64,000 nucleotides of DNA, taken from Bradyrhizobium sp. 149 (GTDB lineage: Bacteria; Pseudomonadota; Alphaproteobacteria; Rhizobiales; Xanthobacteraceae). Below are positions 36,932-46,112 of this stretch, in pieces (the first letter of the stretch is position 1; each line of letters starts with the position of its first letter). The position numbers and the translations under genes are program-made. The stretch lies in the NCBI RefSeq assembly GCF_023073915.1, contig NZ_JADPKK010000004.1, positions 124,001-188,000 on the forward strand. Reading direction: 5' to 3'. Under the pieces are notes generated by a model. It was not told the origin of the DNA. It did not search any database and worked only from the letters and a program-made list of their open reading frames with translations.

Positions 36932-38014
36932 TCAATAGCCGGTCAGCTCGAGATAGCCAACGCCGTCATGCGTGCCGGCAAAGCTGATCGGTCCTTCCCA
37001 ATAGGAAAAACCGGTCCCCATCCACGCCTTGGGATTGAGCGGCTTGCACAGGATCGAGAACGACCGCGAGGGGATCGCGATCTGCCATTCCACCGGCAGC
37101 TTGTGTCCCGCGACCTCAGCGGTTGCCCGCGGACTCATCTGGATGTCGTTGCCCGTAATCATCTGCGTCTCGCCAGCGGCGGTGATCCAGTTGCCGAATG
37201 GATAATCTCTGCCGTCCTTCTGCCGCAGCCGGTACAGCATCAGCTTGTCACCGGACGCGAGATGCAGCGACAGCCAGTCCCAGCCGGTCTGGTCGGTGTC
37301 GAGCGGCTGGCTGCTCCATTCGCGGTCCATCCAGGCTTGGCCGGAAACCTCCACCGGCCTGTCGTCGATGGTGAGCGTGCCGCGGGCGCGATAGAACGGC
37401 TGGCTGTAATAGTAGGAGGCCTGCCCGCGCTCCGACTTGCGGCTGTAGCCGCCATCGCCCTGCAAAACCAATGGACGATCGGCCTCCAGCGTCAGCGCGT
37501 AGCTGAAGTCGGTGCCCGAGGCCTTCAGCGTCAGTGGGGCCAAAGCGCGATCGTCGGTGCGCTCGGATCCGTTCATCTCCCAGTCGTCGATCCAGGCTGC
37601 GAACGGTTTCGCGGTGAGGCCGGCCTGCCCTACACCGCCGCGTGAAAACAGCTCGTTGAAGCGATGAGTGTCGGCGCGCGTCACCGCGGCATGCGCCATC
37701 CACACCTGTTGATTGGCCCAGCCCTCGCCTTGCGGGCCCGGCTGTGTCGCCTGGCGGAATAGGGTCCATTGCAGGCCGCAAGCCGCGCCGTTGGCATCGA
37801 CGAGGTTCGCCGTGAGATACCACCACTCGATACGAAACTCCGGATGCGGCCCGTGATCACTCGGGAAGGCGAACGTCTTCCCCGGCGTTACCTTCGCAAA
37901 CCCATCGGCCGTCTCGCCGAGCCCGGCATAGCCTTGCGCGTCCGCGCGGCGGACAGCCGCGAGCGCGGCGATGCCGCCGGCGAAGGCACGCCGCGAGATC
38001 CCGTCAGCGCTCAT
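36932..38014 (-). CDS. Lipocalin-like (AttH/CrtC-type) secreted protein
   Basis: 360 residues. The start MSADGISRRAFAGGIAALAA resembles a twin-arginine signal. The remainder is a beta-rich two-lobed lipocalin-like fold with the conserved early motif FRIEWWYLTANL, the central AWMDREWSSQPLDTDQTGWD and a C-terminal GYLELTGY, as in AttH and carotenoid-hydratase-like proteins. AttH-type proteins are encoded with an ABC ATPase and FtsX permeases, as here; the substrate and any hydrolase activity are undefined. The ATG at 38014 overlaps the end of the permease gene, implying coupling; a TTG at 38020 is possible. Confidence 0.88.
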   Translation of the reverse strand: MSADGISRRAFAGGIAALAAVRRADAQGYAGLGETADGFAKVTPGKTFAFPSDHGPHPEFRIEWWYLTANLVDANGAACGLQWTLFRQATQPGPQGEGWANQQVWMAHAAVTRADTHRFNELFSRGGVGQAGLTAKPFAAWIDDWEMNGSERTDDRALAPLTLKASGTDFSYALTLEADRPLVLQGDGGYSRKSERGQASYYYSQPFYRARGTLTIDDRPVEVSGQAWMDREWSSQPLDTDQTGWDWLSLHLASGDKLMLYRLRQKDGRDYPFGNWITAAGETQMITGNDIQMSPRATAEVAGHKLPVEWQIAIPSRSFSILCKPLNPKAWMGTGFSYWEGPISFAGTHDGVGYLELTGY

Positions 38015-40466
38015 TGGCAAACACCTTGACGAGGCTCGCCGGCTGCATTCGGGCCAGCCGGATCATCGGCAGCAGCGCGGCAAGCAACGAGGCGAACAGC
38101 GCGACTGCGACCAACTCGACCAGTTGCAACGGAAACACGTGGAAAGGCAGCCGCCAGCCGAACGCCTTCACATTGACGATTGCGATCAGGCACCACGCCA
38201 CCAGCAGCCCGAGCGGCACGGCCAACAGCGACGTGAACAGCGCAACCGACAGCGTCTTGGTCAATTCGATCGCGGCAAGGCGCGGCCGCGTGATGCCGAT
38301 CGCCCACAGTGGGGCGAGCTGCGGCAGGCGCGAGTTCGCCAATGTCAGCAAGCTGGTCAGAAGCGCAATTCCGGCGACGCCGAGCGTGAACGCGTTCAGT
38401 GCCGACGTCACCGCAAAGGTGCGGTTGAAAATGCGAATCGACTCCGCTTTCACCGTCGCCTGGTCGGCGACGCTGCGATCGTCGAGCGCAAACTGTTTCT
38501 GCAGCGCCGCGATCAGGCCGTGGATATTTTCCTTCGCAACGATGAGACCGATGCGCGTCTGCGGCGTCTGCGGGAACTGCCGGATCAGCGCCGCGACGTT
38601 CACGGCAAGCTGGCCCTTGGGGTTGCCGTAATCGGCATAGATACCGACGATATCGAGCTCCCAGGTCCCGCCCGGCGCGGGGACTTCGACGACATCGCCA
38701 ACGCGGACGTTGAGGCGGCGGCTCAGCTGCTCGCTGATGAAGGCGGCATTGCCGGGTATGAGCTGGGTCCAGGCACGGGGCGCGGCTTCGAGCAGCGGCC
38801 AGCGCTCGCGATAGAGCGCGTGATCGGGCAGGCCGAGCAATTCCACCGGCTGGCCCTGCACCTGCGCCTCGGCACGTCCGCCCGACAGGATCGCCTGGAC
38901 ATCGCCGCGCTCCTTCAGCCAGTTGCGGATCGCGACGCCTTTCGCATTGTCGGAGGCGCTGATGTAGACGTCGGCGGCGAGCCGCCCGTTGAGCCAGCCG
39001 ATGAAGGTGCGGCTGAACGTTTCCACCATGGTTGAGACGCCGACATTGACGGCGAGCGCGAGCAGGAGCGCCATCAGCGCCAGCGACAAACCCGAGAGCT
39101 GCTGCCGGCTGTCCGCCCAGAACCAGAGCGCGAGCGGCCTTCGCGCGAAACGCTGCCCGATGAGCAGGATGAGTTCGAGGAAGGCCGGCAGAATCAGCGC
39201 CGCGCCAAACATCAGTGCTGCCAGCACGCCAAAGCCCGCGATGAGCGATTGTCCGTACTGAAGCAGCAACAGCGCGACCGCGAACACGGCGCAGGCGGCC
39301 AGGCTTTGCAAGATCAGCCAGCGGCGCTGCCGCTGCTGCCAGGCGCGCCGCTGCGCGGTCGCCAGCACCGGCATCCTGACAGCCTTCATCAGGCTGGTCG
39401 CCGCGGCCACCAGCGCGCCGGCAATGCTGATGCCGATCCCGGCGAGCCACCATTCAGGTCGCAAGCTGAGCTGTCCCGGGATCTGCGCGCCATAGAGTCC
39501 ACGCAGCGACGCCGCGACGTCGGGCAGGAGCGCGGCCGCAATGAAATAGCCGCAGGCAAGCCCGATCAGGCCTGCGATCAGCGCCAGCGCCACCAGCTCG
39601 ATCACCAGCACCGTGTTGACCAGTCGCGCCGAGGCCCCGCAGGCCCGCAGCGTGCGCAGCATCGGCAGCCGCTGCTCGAAGGCGAGGCCGACGGCTGAAT
39701 TGACGATGAAAAGACCGACGAAGAACGACAGCAGGCCGAACGCGGTGAGGTTGAGATGAAAGCTATCGGTGAGTCGCTCCAGCTCGGTCTCCGCATTCGG
39801 CTCGACCCGTTGCAGCTGGTCGCCGACGACACTCGCCAATGGCGCGGGCTTGCCCTTCGCTTTGCCGATCAGCAGCCGCGAGATCTGGTCCGGCTTGTTC
39901 AGCAGCTGCTGCGCCACGCCGATATCGACCACCAGCACGTCGGGCACGAGCTGCGGAAGTACGCGCAGCGGCGGCAGTTTTGCGCCGCTGCTGGTCGGCG
40001 GTGCCGCGCCCTCCTGCTCCTGCAAATCGGTCAGAGTTTCCCGTGCCACCAGCGTCTGGCCCGGTGGCGCGACGAAGCTGCTCAAATCGGCGGCGCCGAG
40101 GCGCGGTGCATTGCCGACATCGACCGGCAGCGTCACCGGCTCGATGCCGAGCAGCCGGACCGAGCGCCCGTTGACCTGGACCCGTCCCTCCAGCACCGGC
40201 GAGACCGGCCAGCCCGCACGCCGCAGCTTGACGAACAGGTCCTGCGGAAAGGTCGCGTTATCAGGCGCGACCAGCATCGGCGTGCGCGCGCCGCCGAAGG
40301 TTGCCGCGGCGCGGTCATAGGCGTTGCGGGCCTGCTGGTTGATTGCCTGCACGCCGCTCCACAATGCGGTCGCCGCGATCAGCCCGATCAGGAGCGTCGC
40401 GAACTGCATCTTGTGGCGCCGCCAATGGCTGAGCAACACGGCGAGGACCCACAGCGCGCGCCTCAT
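38004..40466 (-). CDS. FtsX-like ABC transporter permease (double FtsX domain)
   Basis: 820 residues with about ten predicted membrane segments and two FtsX-type blocks: helices around residues 255-345 (LLSFFVGLFIVNSAVGLAFE) and near the C-terminus (VTSALNAFTLGVAGIALLTS). Large periplasmic domains lie between, as in LolE/MacB-like or AttF/AttG permeases. With the ATPase upstream and the lipocalin-like protein downstream it should form a mechanotransmission or lipid-type transporter. Its start overlaps the ATPase stop (ATGA). Confidence 0.9.
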   Translation of the reverse strand: MRRALWVLAVLLSHWRRHKMQFATLLIGLIAATALWSGVQAINQQARNAYDRAAATFGGARTPMLVAPDNATFPQDLFVKLRRAGWPVSPVLEGRVQVNGRSVRLLGIEPVTLPVDVGNAPRLGAADLSSFVAPPGQTLVARETLTDLQEQEGAAPPTSSGAKLPPLRVLPQLVPDVLVVDIGVAQQLLNKPDQISRLLIGKAKGKPAPLASVVGDQLQRVEPNAETELERLTDSFHLNLTAFGLLSFFVGLFIVNSAVGLAFEQRLPMLRTLRACGASARLVNTVLVIELVALALIAGLIGLACGYFIAAALLPDVAASLRGLYGAQIPGQLSLRPEWWLAGIGISIAGALVAAATSLMKAVRMPVLATAQRRAWQQRQRRWLILQSLAACAVFAVALLLLQYGQSLIAGFGVLAALMFGAALILPAFLELILLIGQRFARRPLALWFWADSRQQLSGLSLALMALLLALAVNVGVSTMVETFSRTFIGWLNGRLAADVYISASDNAKGVAIRNWLKERGDVQAILSGGRAEAQVQGQPVELLGLPDHALYRERWPLLEAAPRAWTQLIPGNAAFISEQLSRRLNVRVGDVVEVPAPGGTWELDIVGIYADYGNPKGQLAVNVAALIRQFPQTPQTRIGLIVAKENIHGLIAALQKQFALDDRSVADQATVKAESIRIFNRTFAVTSALNAFTLGVAGIALLTSLLTLANSRLPQLAPLWAIGITRPRLAAIELTKTLSVALFTSLLAVPLGLLVAWCLIAIVNVKAFGWRLPFHVFPLQLVELVAVALFASLLAALLPMIRLARMQPASLVKVFANER

Positions 40467-41116
40467 GCGATGCGCCCCGCGTGCAAGTTGACGTGGCGAT
40501 CGAGCGTCGCGGCCAGGTGCAGGCTGTGCGTCACCATCAGGAAGCCACAGCCGGTGCGCCTGACGAGGTCACGCGTCAGGGCCAGCACGTCCTCGGCGGT
40601 GGCCTCGTCGAGATTGCCTGTCGGCTCGTCCGCCAGCAGCAAAGATGGCTTTGTCGCCAGAGCCCGGCCGATCGCGACGCGTTGCTGTTGTCCGCCTGAT
40701 AATTGTTCTGGATAACGCTTGAGCAGGCTGCCGAGCCCGAGCCGCTCGATCAGCTCTTTATACCAAGCTGTGTCGTAGCGGCCGGCGATCCGCGCCTGAA
40801 ACATCAGATTATCCGCGACCGACAGGCTCGGGATCAGGTTGAACTGCTGAAACACCAGGCCGATGCGGTCGCGCCGCAGGCTCGCGCGCCCCGCATCAGA
40901 CAGCTTGGTGACCTCGGTGTCCTCCAGTCGGATCGTGCCGCCATCGGCGGCATCGAGCCCTGCGATCAGGTGCAACAGCGTGCTCTTGCCGCTGCCGGAC
41001 TCGCCGGTCAGTGCGACGCGTTCGCCGGCCTTGAGGTCGAGGTCGACGCCGCGCAGCACATGGACCGGTTCACCGGCCGAAGAGAACGTCTTGGAGAGGT
41101 TTCGGATGCTCAGCAC
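40463..41116 (-). CDS. ABC transporter ATP-binding protein (LolD/AttE-like)
   Basis: 217 residues with Walker A GESGSGKST, the signature LSGGQQQRVAIGRA, Walker B LLLADEPTGNLDE and the H-loop VTHSLHL. The DEPTGNLD form and the compact size place it with LolD/MacB/FtsE-type ATPases that work with FtsX permeases. It is the first gene of the ATPase-permease-lipocalin (and probably MAPEG) operon, divergent from the MFS gene at 41261. Confidence 0.93.
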   Translation of the reverse strand: MLSIRNLSKTFSSAGEPVHVLRGVDLDLKAGERVALTGESGSGKSTLLHLIAGLDAADGGTIRLEDTEVTKLSDAGRASLRRDRIGLVFQQFNLIPSLSVADNLMFQARIAGRYDTAWYKELIERLGLGSLLKRYPEQLSGGQQQRVAIGRALATKPSLLLADEPTGNLDEATAEDVLALTRDLVRRTGCGFLMVTHSLHLAATLDRHVNLHAGRIA

Positions 41117-41260
41117 GATGGATGGCGCCGGACGGAATTAGCGGAATTGCTGCGTAGCACACTTGCTGCGGAAATGCCGGGTTGCGTTGGTCTCGAAGCC
41201 GTTGTTAGCTCCCAAGATGGCCAAATCAAAAAAGTGCCAAAAAGGACGACGGGGAGAATG

Positions 41261-42607
41261 ATGAGCGCTCAGGGAACGGGGCCCGCGGCGGGCAAGATGA
41301 CAGGGACGTCCAAGGAAACGTCCGCGGAAACGCCAAAGGGTGCCTGGACCGTCACATTTCTCCTGTTCCTTTTCATGCTGGTGAACTTCGCCGACAAGAT
41401 CGTCGTCGGTCTCGCCGGCGTTCCGATCATGACCGAGCTGAAGCTCGAGCCGGAGCAGTTCGGTCTGCTCGGCTCGTCGTTCTTCTTCCTGTTCTCGATC
41501 TCGGCTATCGTGGTCGGCTTCATCGTCAACAAGGTGCCGACCCGTTGGGTGCTGTTGACGCTCGCGGTGATCTGGGCGCTGACGCAGTTTCCGATGGTCG
41601 GCACCGTTTCTTTCACCACGCTCCTGATCTGCCGCATCGTGCTCGGCGCCGGCGAAGGCCCGGCGGCCGCGGTGGCGATGCACGCGATCTACAAATGGTT
41701 CCCCGACGAGAAGCGCACGATGCCGACCGCGATCCTGTCGCAGGGTTCGGCCTTTGGTGTCATCCTGGCGGTCCCAGCGCTGAACTGGGTCATCGTCAAT
41801 CATTCCTGGCATTATGCGTTCGGCGCCCTCGGAATCGTCGGCCTGATCTGGGTAGCCGCGTGGCTCACACTCGGCAAGGAAGGCCCGCTCGACACCCACG
41901 CATCGGCCGTGATCGAACCGAAAATACCCTATCTCCAACTCCTGACATCGCGCACCTTCATTGGCTGTGTGACCGCGACCTTCGGCGCCTATTGGGCGCT
42001 GTCGCTCGGGCTCACCTGGTTCACGCCCTTCATCGTCAAGGGCCTCGGCTTCTCGCAGTCTCAGGCGGGCTTCGTCTCGATCCTGCCCTGGGTGTTCGGG
42101 GCAACCATCGTCATTCTTACGGGCTGGATCTCGCAGGTGATGTTGGCGCGCGGCTACACGTCGCGGATCTCCCGCGGCGTGCTCGGCTCGGTGCCGCTGA
42201 TCGTCGGCGGCCTGATCCTCGCGATGATGCCGCAAGTCCAAGGCGCGGGCCTCCAGATCGCCCTGCTCGTGGTCGGCTCCGGCCTGTGCGGCGCGATCTA
42301 CGTCGTCTGCCCGCCCATGCTCGGCGAGTTCACGCCAACGTCGCAGCGTGGTGCGATTCTCGCGATCTACGGTGCGCTCTATACGCTTTCGGGCATCATC
42401 GCGCCGCTCGTGATGGGCAGCGTGATCCAGCGTGCCGGCAGCATGCTCGACGGCTACCTGACCGGCTTCACCATCAACGCCGCGATCATGGTCGGCTCCG
42501 GTCTGCTCGGGCTGCTTCTGCTTTGGCCGAACACGGAAAAGGCCAGGCTGACCGGTGGTGCTGCTCCCCAGGCCGCGCCGCTGAAGAGCGCGGTGTCGCC
42601 GACGTAA
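41261..42607 (+). CDS. MFS transporter (ACS-type organic anion family)
   Basis: 448 residues with twelve predicted membrane segments. The segment GFIVNKVPTRWVLLTLAVIW between segments 2 and 3 matches the major facilitator motif, and RIVLGAGEGPAAAVAMHAIY fits the anion:cation symporter subfamily that moves organic acids such as phthalate or glucarate. The ATG at 41261 is chosen because GGGGAG ends four bases before it; the ATG directly before is too close. A long upstream extension overlapping the divergent ATPase is spurious. It is convergent with the next MFS gene. Confidence 0.9.
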   Translation: MSAQGTGPAAGKMTGTSKETSAETPKGAWTVTFLLFLFMLVNFADKIVVGLAGVPIMTELKLEPEQFGLLGSSFFFLFSISAIVVGFIVNKVPTRWVLLTLAVIWALTQFPMVGTVSFTTLLICRIVLGAGEGPAAAVAMHAIYKWFPDEKRTMPTAILSQGSAFGVILAVPALNWVIVNHSWHYAFGALGIVGLIWVAAWLTLGKEGPLDTHASAVIEPKIPYLQLLTSRTFIGCVTATFGAYWALSLGLTWFTPFIVKGLGFSQSQAGFVSILPWVFGATIVILTGWISQVMLARGYTSRISRGVLGSVPLIVGGLILAMMPQVQGAGLQIALLVVGSGLCGAIYVVCPPMLGEFTPTSQRGAILAIYGALYTLSGIIAPLVMGSVIQRAGSMLDGYLTGFTINAAIMVGSGLLGLLLLWPNTEKARLTGGAAPQAAPLKSAVSPT

Positions 42608-42642
42608 GGGGCCGACCTCCGCGAATCCAATCAACAACCGGC

Positions 42643-42682
42643 GTCCCGTGCCTGATGCGCCATTGCGCTTCAGGCACGGGAC
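42643..42682. terminator. Strong 13-bp hairpin between converging MFS genes
   Basis: GTCCCGTGCCTGA (42643-42655) pairs perfectly with TCAGGCACGGGAC (42670-42682). It lies in the 80-base gap between two convergent genes and can serve both strands. No T-run is present, so terminator function is inferred from position. Confidence 0.65.
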
Positions 42683-42687
42683 CACGA

Positions 42688-43896
42688 CTAGGTTTGGGGC
42701 CGCGGCTTCCGCTCCGTGAACGGCGACAGCACCACCGTGGCGACCATGAAGATCACGGACGCCCCGAACACCCAATGCGGCGCGCTCTGGTCCATGATCC
42801 AGCCGAACAGCAGCGGGCTGACGATGCCGCCGAGATTGAAGCCGGTGGAGACGATGCCGAAGGCGCGGCCGGCCGCGCCGGGAGGCGCTGCATTGCGCAC
42901 CAGCATGTCGCGCGAGGGCGCGATCACGCCGGAGAGGAATCCCGCGCTCGCCATCGTGGCGGTCAGCGCCCATCCCGGCAGCGTGACCAGCGCGATCAGC
43001 AGCACGATCGCCGCGTTCGCGGCAAAGCAGGCGGCGGCGACATAGCCGTGGCGCTCGGTATGGTCGGCAAGGAAGCCGCCCGCGAGCACGCCGGCGGCGC
43101 TTGCGCCGAGGAACGCGGTAAGCGCGACATTGGCCGCGGAATAGGTCACGCCATAGCCACTCATCAGCGCCACCACGCCGAAATTATTGATGCCCGCGAC
43201 CGACAGGCTGAGCAGCATGAACAGCGCCGTCAGCGTGATCAGCGCCGGCGTGATCACGGCCTGTTTGGGTGCGTTCTCGTTGCCCGGCTTCGTCTTGTGC
43301 GCGCCGGCATCGGGAATGTTCATGGTCACCAGCAACAGCGCGACCAGAACGCCGATCGCGCCCGATGCGATCAGCGCACCGGCGCCGCCGGACAGAGTGA
43401 CCAGCGCGGCGACGATTGCGGGTGCGACCGCGCCGCCAAAATAGCCGGCAAAAGTGTGGATCGAGAAGGCGCGGCCCATCCGCGCTTCGTCCATGTGTTC
43501 GGCGAGGATGGCGTAATCGGCGGGATGGTAGACGCTGTTGGCGAGCCCGAGCAGCACGGCGCAGGCGATCAGCGAGGTGTAGCTCAGGTGCAGGCCGAGC
43601 AGGATCAGCGCGAAGCCGCCGAGGGTGAGGCCGCCCAGCAAAATCTTTCGCGCGCCAAAATGATCGACGAGATAGCCGGTTGGCGCCTGCGTCAGCCCCG
43701 ATATCACGGCGGACACGGTCAGCGCGAAGCCGAGTTCGATATAGCCGACGCCGAGTTGATTCTTGAGGAACGGAAACAGCATCGGCAGGACCAGCAGATG
43801 GAAATGGCTGACCCAATGCGCGATCGAAATTCCCGTCAGCGTGCGCAGCGCACTGTCGGCCTTGCCTTGCTGCGGTGCGGCGAGAACGTCGACCAT
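42688..43896 (-). CDS. MFS transporter (Fsr-like)
   Basis: 402 residues with twelve predicted membrane segments. Features include HWVSHFHLLVLPMLFPFLKN in segment 1, APTGYLVDHFGARKILLGG as the conserved loop 2-3 motif and NSVYHPADYAILAEH in the middle of the N-half, resembling fosmidomycin-resistance-type and related drug or anion transporters. Substrate unknown. Starts at the ATG at 43896 behind a purine-rich stretch (GGAGGAAACGGAA). Confidence 0.88.
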   Translation of the reverse strand: MVDVLAAPQQGKADSALRTLTGISIAHWVSHFHLLVLPMLFPFLKNQLGVGYIELGFALTVSAVISGLTQAPTGYLVDHFGARKILLGGLTLGGFALILLGLHLSYTSLIACAVLLGLANSVYHPADYAILAEHMDEARMGRAFSIHTFAGYFGGAVAPAIVAALVTLSGGAGALIASGAIGVLVALLLVTMNIPDAGAHKTKPGNENAPKQAVITPALITLTALFMLLSLSVAGINNFGVVALMSGYGVTYSAANVALTAFLGASAAGVLAGGFLADHTERHGYVAAACFAANAAIVLLIALVTLPGWALTATMASAGFLSGVIAPSRDMLVRNAAPPGAAGRAFGIVSTGFNLGGIVSPLLFGWIMDQSAPHWVFGASVIFMVATVVLSPFTERKPRPQT

Positions 43897-44084
43897 TGCA
43901 GTTCCGTTTCCTCCCCGAGGGAGCGCAAATTATCGGGGAGAGCGGTTATTTGTCCATGAACGCAAGCGCATGGCAGTAGCGCGGGCAAGGCGATTCCCCT
44001 CGCGTCGTTCTGGCTTTCGCCTGGTCAAGACGACGGCAGAGATGAGGAGCGAGGCCGATGAAAACGCGCGCCGCTTGCCGCTAC

Positions 44085-44255
44085 TCACACCGGCTCGTCA
44101 TCCGGGCCGTAGCGGTCACGCTTCGGTGTCGCGATGTCGCCGTCTTCGTAATCGTCCTCAGTGTCAGGCGGAGGCGGCGGCTTCTTCGCCTTGTCTTCCG
44201 CTTGCTTGTCGTTCGCAATTTTGGGCGGCTCGCTCGGCTTGCCGATCTTGGCCAT
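44085..44255 (-). CDS. Small acidic, proline-rich hypothetical protein (56 aa)
   Basis: A 57-codon frame that I read directly from the sequence: it begins MAKIGKPSEPPKIAND, has a run of five prolines after DKAKK, then DTEDDYEDGD and ends RDRYGPDDEPV. The composition is charged and disordered, with no membrane segment or signal. The codon third positions are GC-rich like the neighbours, which supports real coding, but the ribosome-binding site is weak (GGGACC). No family is recognised and no function can be given. Confidence 0.55.
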   Translation of the reverse strand: MAKIGKPSEPPKIANDKQAEDKAKKPPPPPDTEDDYEDGDIATPKRDRYGPDDEPV

Positions 44256-44343
44256 GGCTGGTCCCGGGATGGTGATGCTGCACCCGATCCTATCCGGAAG
44301 ATATGTGCGGTTCCTGACTTATCTCAAGCCGTCGGCAAGCTCG

Positions 44344-45381
44344 TCAGCGCACCACCGGCCCGCCGGCCTTCTTCCAGGCGTCGATGCCGCCGGCAATATG
44401 CGCGGTGTTGGTCAGCCCGGCCTCCTTGGCGGCGGCCACCGCCATCGCCGAGCGCTCGCCGAAGGCGCAGAAGAACACGACGCGGCGGCGGGTGGCGGCC
44501 GCGACCTCGCGCAGCATGCCGCCCGGCTTGAGGCTCTCTTCAACGGACGGATAGGGCGTATGCAGCGCGCCTTCCAGCATGCCGTGCTTCATCCGCTCAT
44601 TGGTTTCGCGCAAATCGACCAGCAGGATATCAGGACGGCCGAGCGAGCGGATTGCCTCGACGGCGCTGAGCGCGCGGCCCTCCTTCTCGAGCTCCTCCTG
44701 ATGCAGGCCGACATGCATGTTGGCGGGCACCGCGACGTCCATCATCTTGGGATTGGGCAGCTTCAGATTGGCCATCAGTTCGATATAGTCGTCGACCGAG
44801 CGCACCTGGAGCCGCGGATTGTAACGCTTTTCCTCGCCGATGGTGGAGACGGTGTCGCCCTTGTAGTCATGTGCCGGAAACACCATCGTCTCGTCCGGCA
44901 GCTTGAGCAGGCGGTTGAAGATCGAATCGTACTGCGCGCGCGACGAGCCGTTCTGGAAATCGGTGCGGCCGGTGCCGCGGATCAGCAGCGTGTCGCCGGT
45001 GAAGACGCGGTCGCCCATCAGATAGGAATAGGAATCGTCGGTGTGGCCGGGCGTGTACATCACGTCGAGCGAGAGGCCCTCGATCGTCACCTTGTCGCCG
45101 TCGGCGACCCGCATCGCCACCACGTCGGCCTTGGTCTGGTCGCCCATCACGGTCATGCAATGGGTGCGGTCGCGTAGCTCGCCGAGGCCGGTGACGTGGT
45201 CGGCGTGGAGATGCGTGTCCACCGCCTTGACCAGCTTGAGGTCGAGCTCGCGCAGCAGCTGACAGTAGCGGTCGACCTTCTCCAGCACGGGATCGAGGAT
45301 CAGCGCCTCGCCGCCGGGGCGGCTCGCCAGGAGATAGCTGTAGGTGCCCGAAGCACTGTCGAAGAGCTGGCGGAAGATCAT
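44344..45381 (-). CDS. Persulfide dioxygenase (ETHE1-like metallo-beta-lactamase fold) fused to rhodanese
   Basis: 345 residues. The N-terminal metallo-beta-lactamase domain (about 1-235) has THLHADH (His57, His59, Asp61, His62), GHTDDSYSY and the conserved PAHDY, as in ETHE1-type persulfide dioxygenases that oxidise glutathione persulfide to sulfite. The C-terminal rhodanese domain (about 250-345) has the active-site loop CAFGERS with catalytic Cys305. Such fusions join sulfane-sulfur transfer to its oxidation. It is on the same strand as the sox genes, 272 bases downstream of the DsrE-like gene with a palindromic repeat between, and probably acts in the same sulfur metabolism in the cytoplasm. 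Confidence 0.9.
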   Translation of the reverse strand: MIFRQLFDSASGTYSYLLASRPGGEALILDPVLEKVDRYCQLLRELDLKLVKAVDTHLHADHVTGLGELRDRTHCMTVMGDQTKADVVAMRVADGDKVTIEGLSLDVMYTPGHTDDSYSYLMGDRVFTGDTLLIRGTGRTDFQNGSSRAQYDSIFNRLLKLPDETMVFPAHDYKGDTVSTIGEEKRYNPRLQVRSVDDYIELMANLKLPNPKMMDVAVPANMHVGLHQEELEKEGRALSAVEAIRSLGRPDILLVDLRETNERMKHGMLEGALHTPYPSVEESLKPGGMLREVAAATRRRVVFFCAFGERSAMAVAAAKEAGLTNTAHIAGGIDAWKKAGGPVVR

Positions 45382-45518
45382 GGCAAGGCCCGGCGTGAAT
45401 TACTCCGAAATTCTACTACGCTTCGGGCCGGGAAGAGAAGCAATTCACTGTATTGGCAGTAAAATTTAGAAGATTTTTATTCCCGTGATGGGCGGATGGG
45501 CGTCACCTTGGCCACCGC

Positions 45519-45619
45519 TGTCATTCCTCGCGAAGGCGGGGAATCCAGTACGCCGCGGCCTTTCCGTACCCCTCGCCGTCTCGGAGTACTGGATCGCCCG
45601 CCTTCGCGGGCGATGACAC
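45519..45619. repeat. GTCATTCCTCGCGAAGGCGGG-type palindromic repeat
   Basis: The left arm TGTCATTCCTCGCGAAGGCG, with GAATCCAGTACGCCG after it, faces the right arm GTACTGGATCGCCCGCCTTC and GCGGGCGATGACA. It lies between the persulfide dioxygenase and DsrE-like genes; the same family recurs at 60122-60224. Confidence 0.8.
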
Positions 45620-45653
45620 CGAGTGTGCCGCGACGCTTTGCCCCGGCAAAGGC

Positions 45654-46112
45654 TCAGGGCCGCACCAATGTGTACCCGTTCTCGGCCAGAAACAGGATCT
45701 GCCCGACCCCGACCTGCACCGGCGTGGCGGCAGGGATGAACTCCGGCCGCTTGCCTGTCTCCCGCTCGATCGTGTCGATGGTGTTGAGGCAGATGTCGAA
45801 GCGGACGCCTTGCGCGATCAGGCTCTCCACCTGCTTGCGACGCTCGCTGCCGGTGAACAGAAGATCGATGCCGAGACCGAACGCCACTACCTCGATCGCG
45901 ACCTTGTCGGGGTCGTAGGCCTTCAGCAAATTGTTGGCGACGCTGAGAACCAGCGCCTGCTTCCTGGCATCGCCATCCGAGAGCTGCAGCACGATCTTGT
46001 GCTCGGCGAACGGCTTGTCCTGGAGCGGCACCTGCTGCGCATAAGCGAGCGGCGTGGCAACGAAGGCGAGCAGCGCGACCAGCGTCGTGGCCAGGATTTG
46101 CGACCGCATCAT
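45654..46112 (-). CDS. Periplasmic DsrE-family sulfur-relay protein
   Basis: 152 residues. A signal peptide (SQILATTLVALLAFVATPLA, cut near AYA-QQ) precedes a DsrE/DsrF-like alpha-beta domain with a single conserved-looking cysteine in RFDICLNTID, the type of residue used to carry sulfane sulfur. DsrE-like proteins often accompany sox genes. The ATG at 46112 overlaps the soxB stop (ATGA), so it is part of the sox operon. Function as a sulfur carrier or persulfide handler in the periplasm is inferred. Confidence 0.85.
   Translation of the reverse strand: MMRSQILATTLVALLAFVATPLAYAQQVPLQDKPFAEHKIVLQLSDGDARKQALVLSVANNLLKAYDPDKVAIEVVAFGLGIDLLFTGSERRKQVESLIAQGVRFDICLNTIDTIERETGKRPEFIPAATPVQVGVGQILFLAENGYTLVRP

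Noticed and set aside
41138..42973. Minus-strand 611-residue frame across an MFS gene
   Set aside because: It crosses both converging MFS genes and has the arginine-rich composition of a shadow.
43960..44035. Possible further palindromic repeat
   Set aside because: GTCGTTCTGGC and TCAAGACGACGG face each other but the pairing is too imperfect to list.
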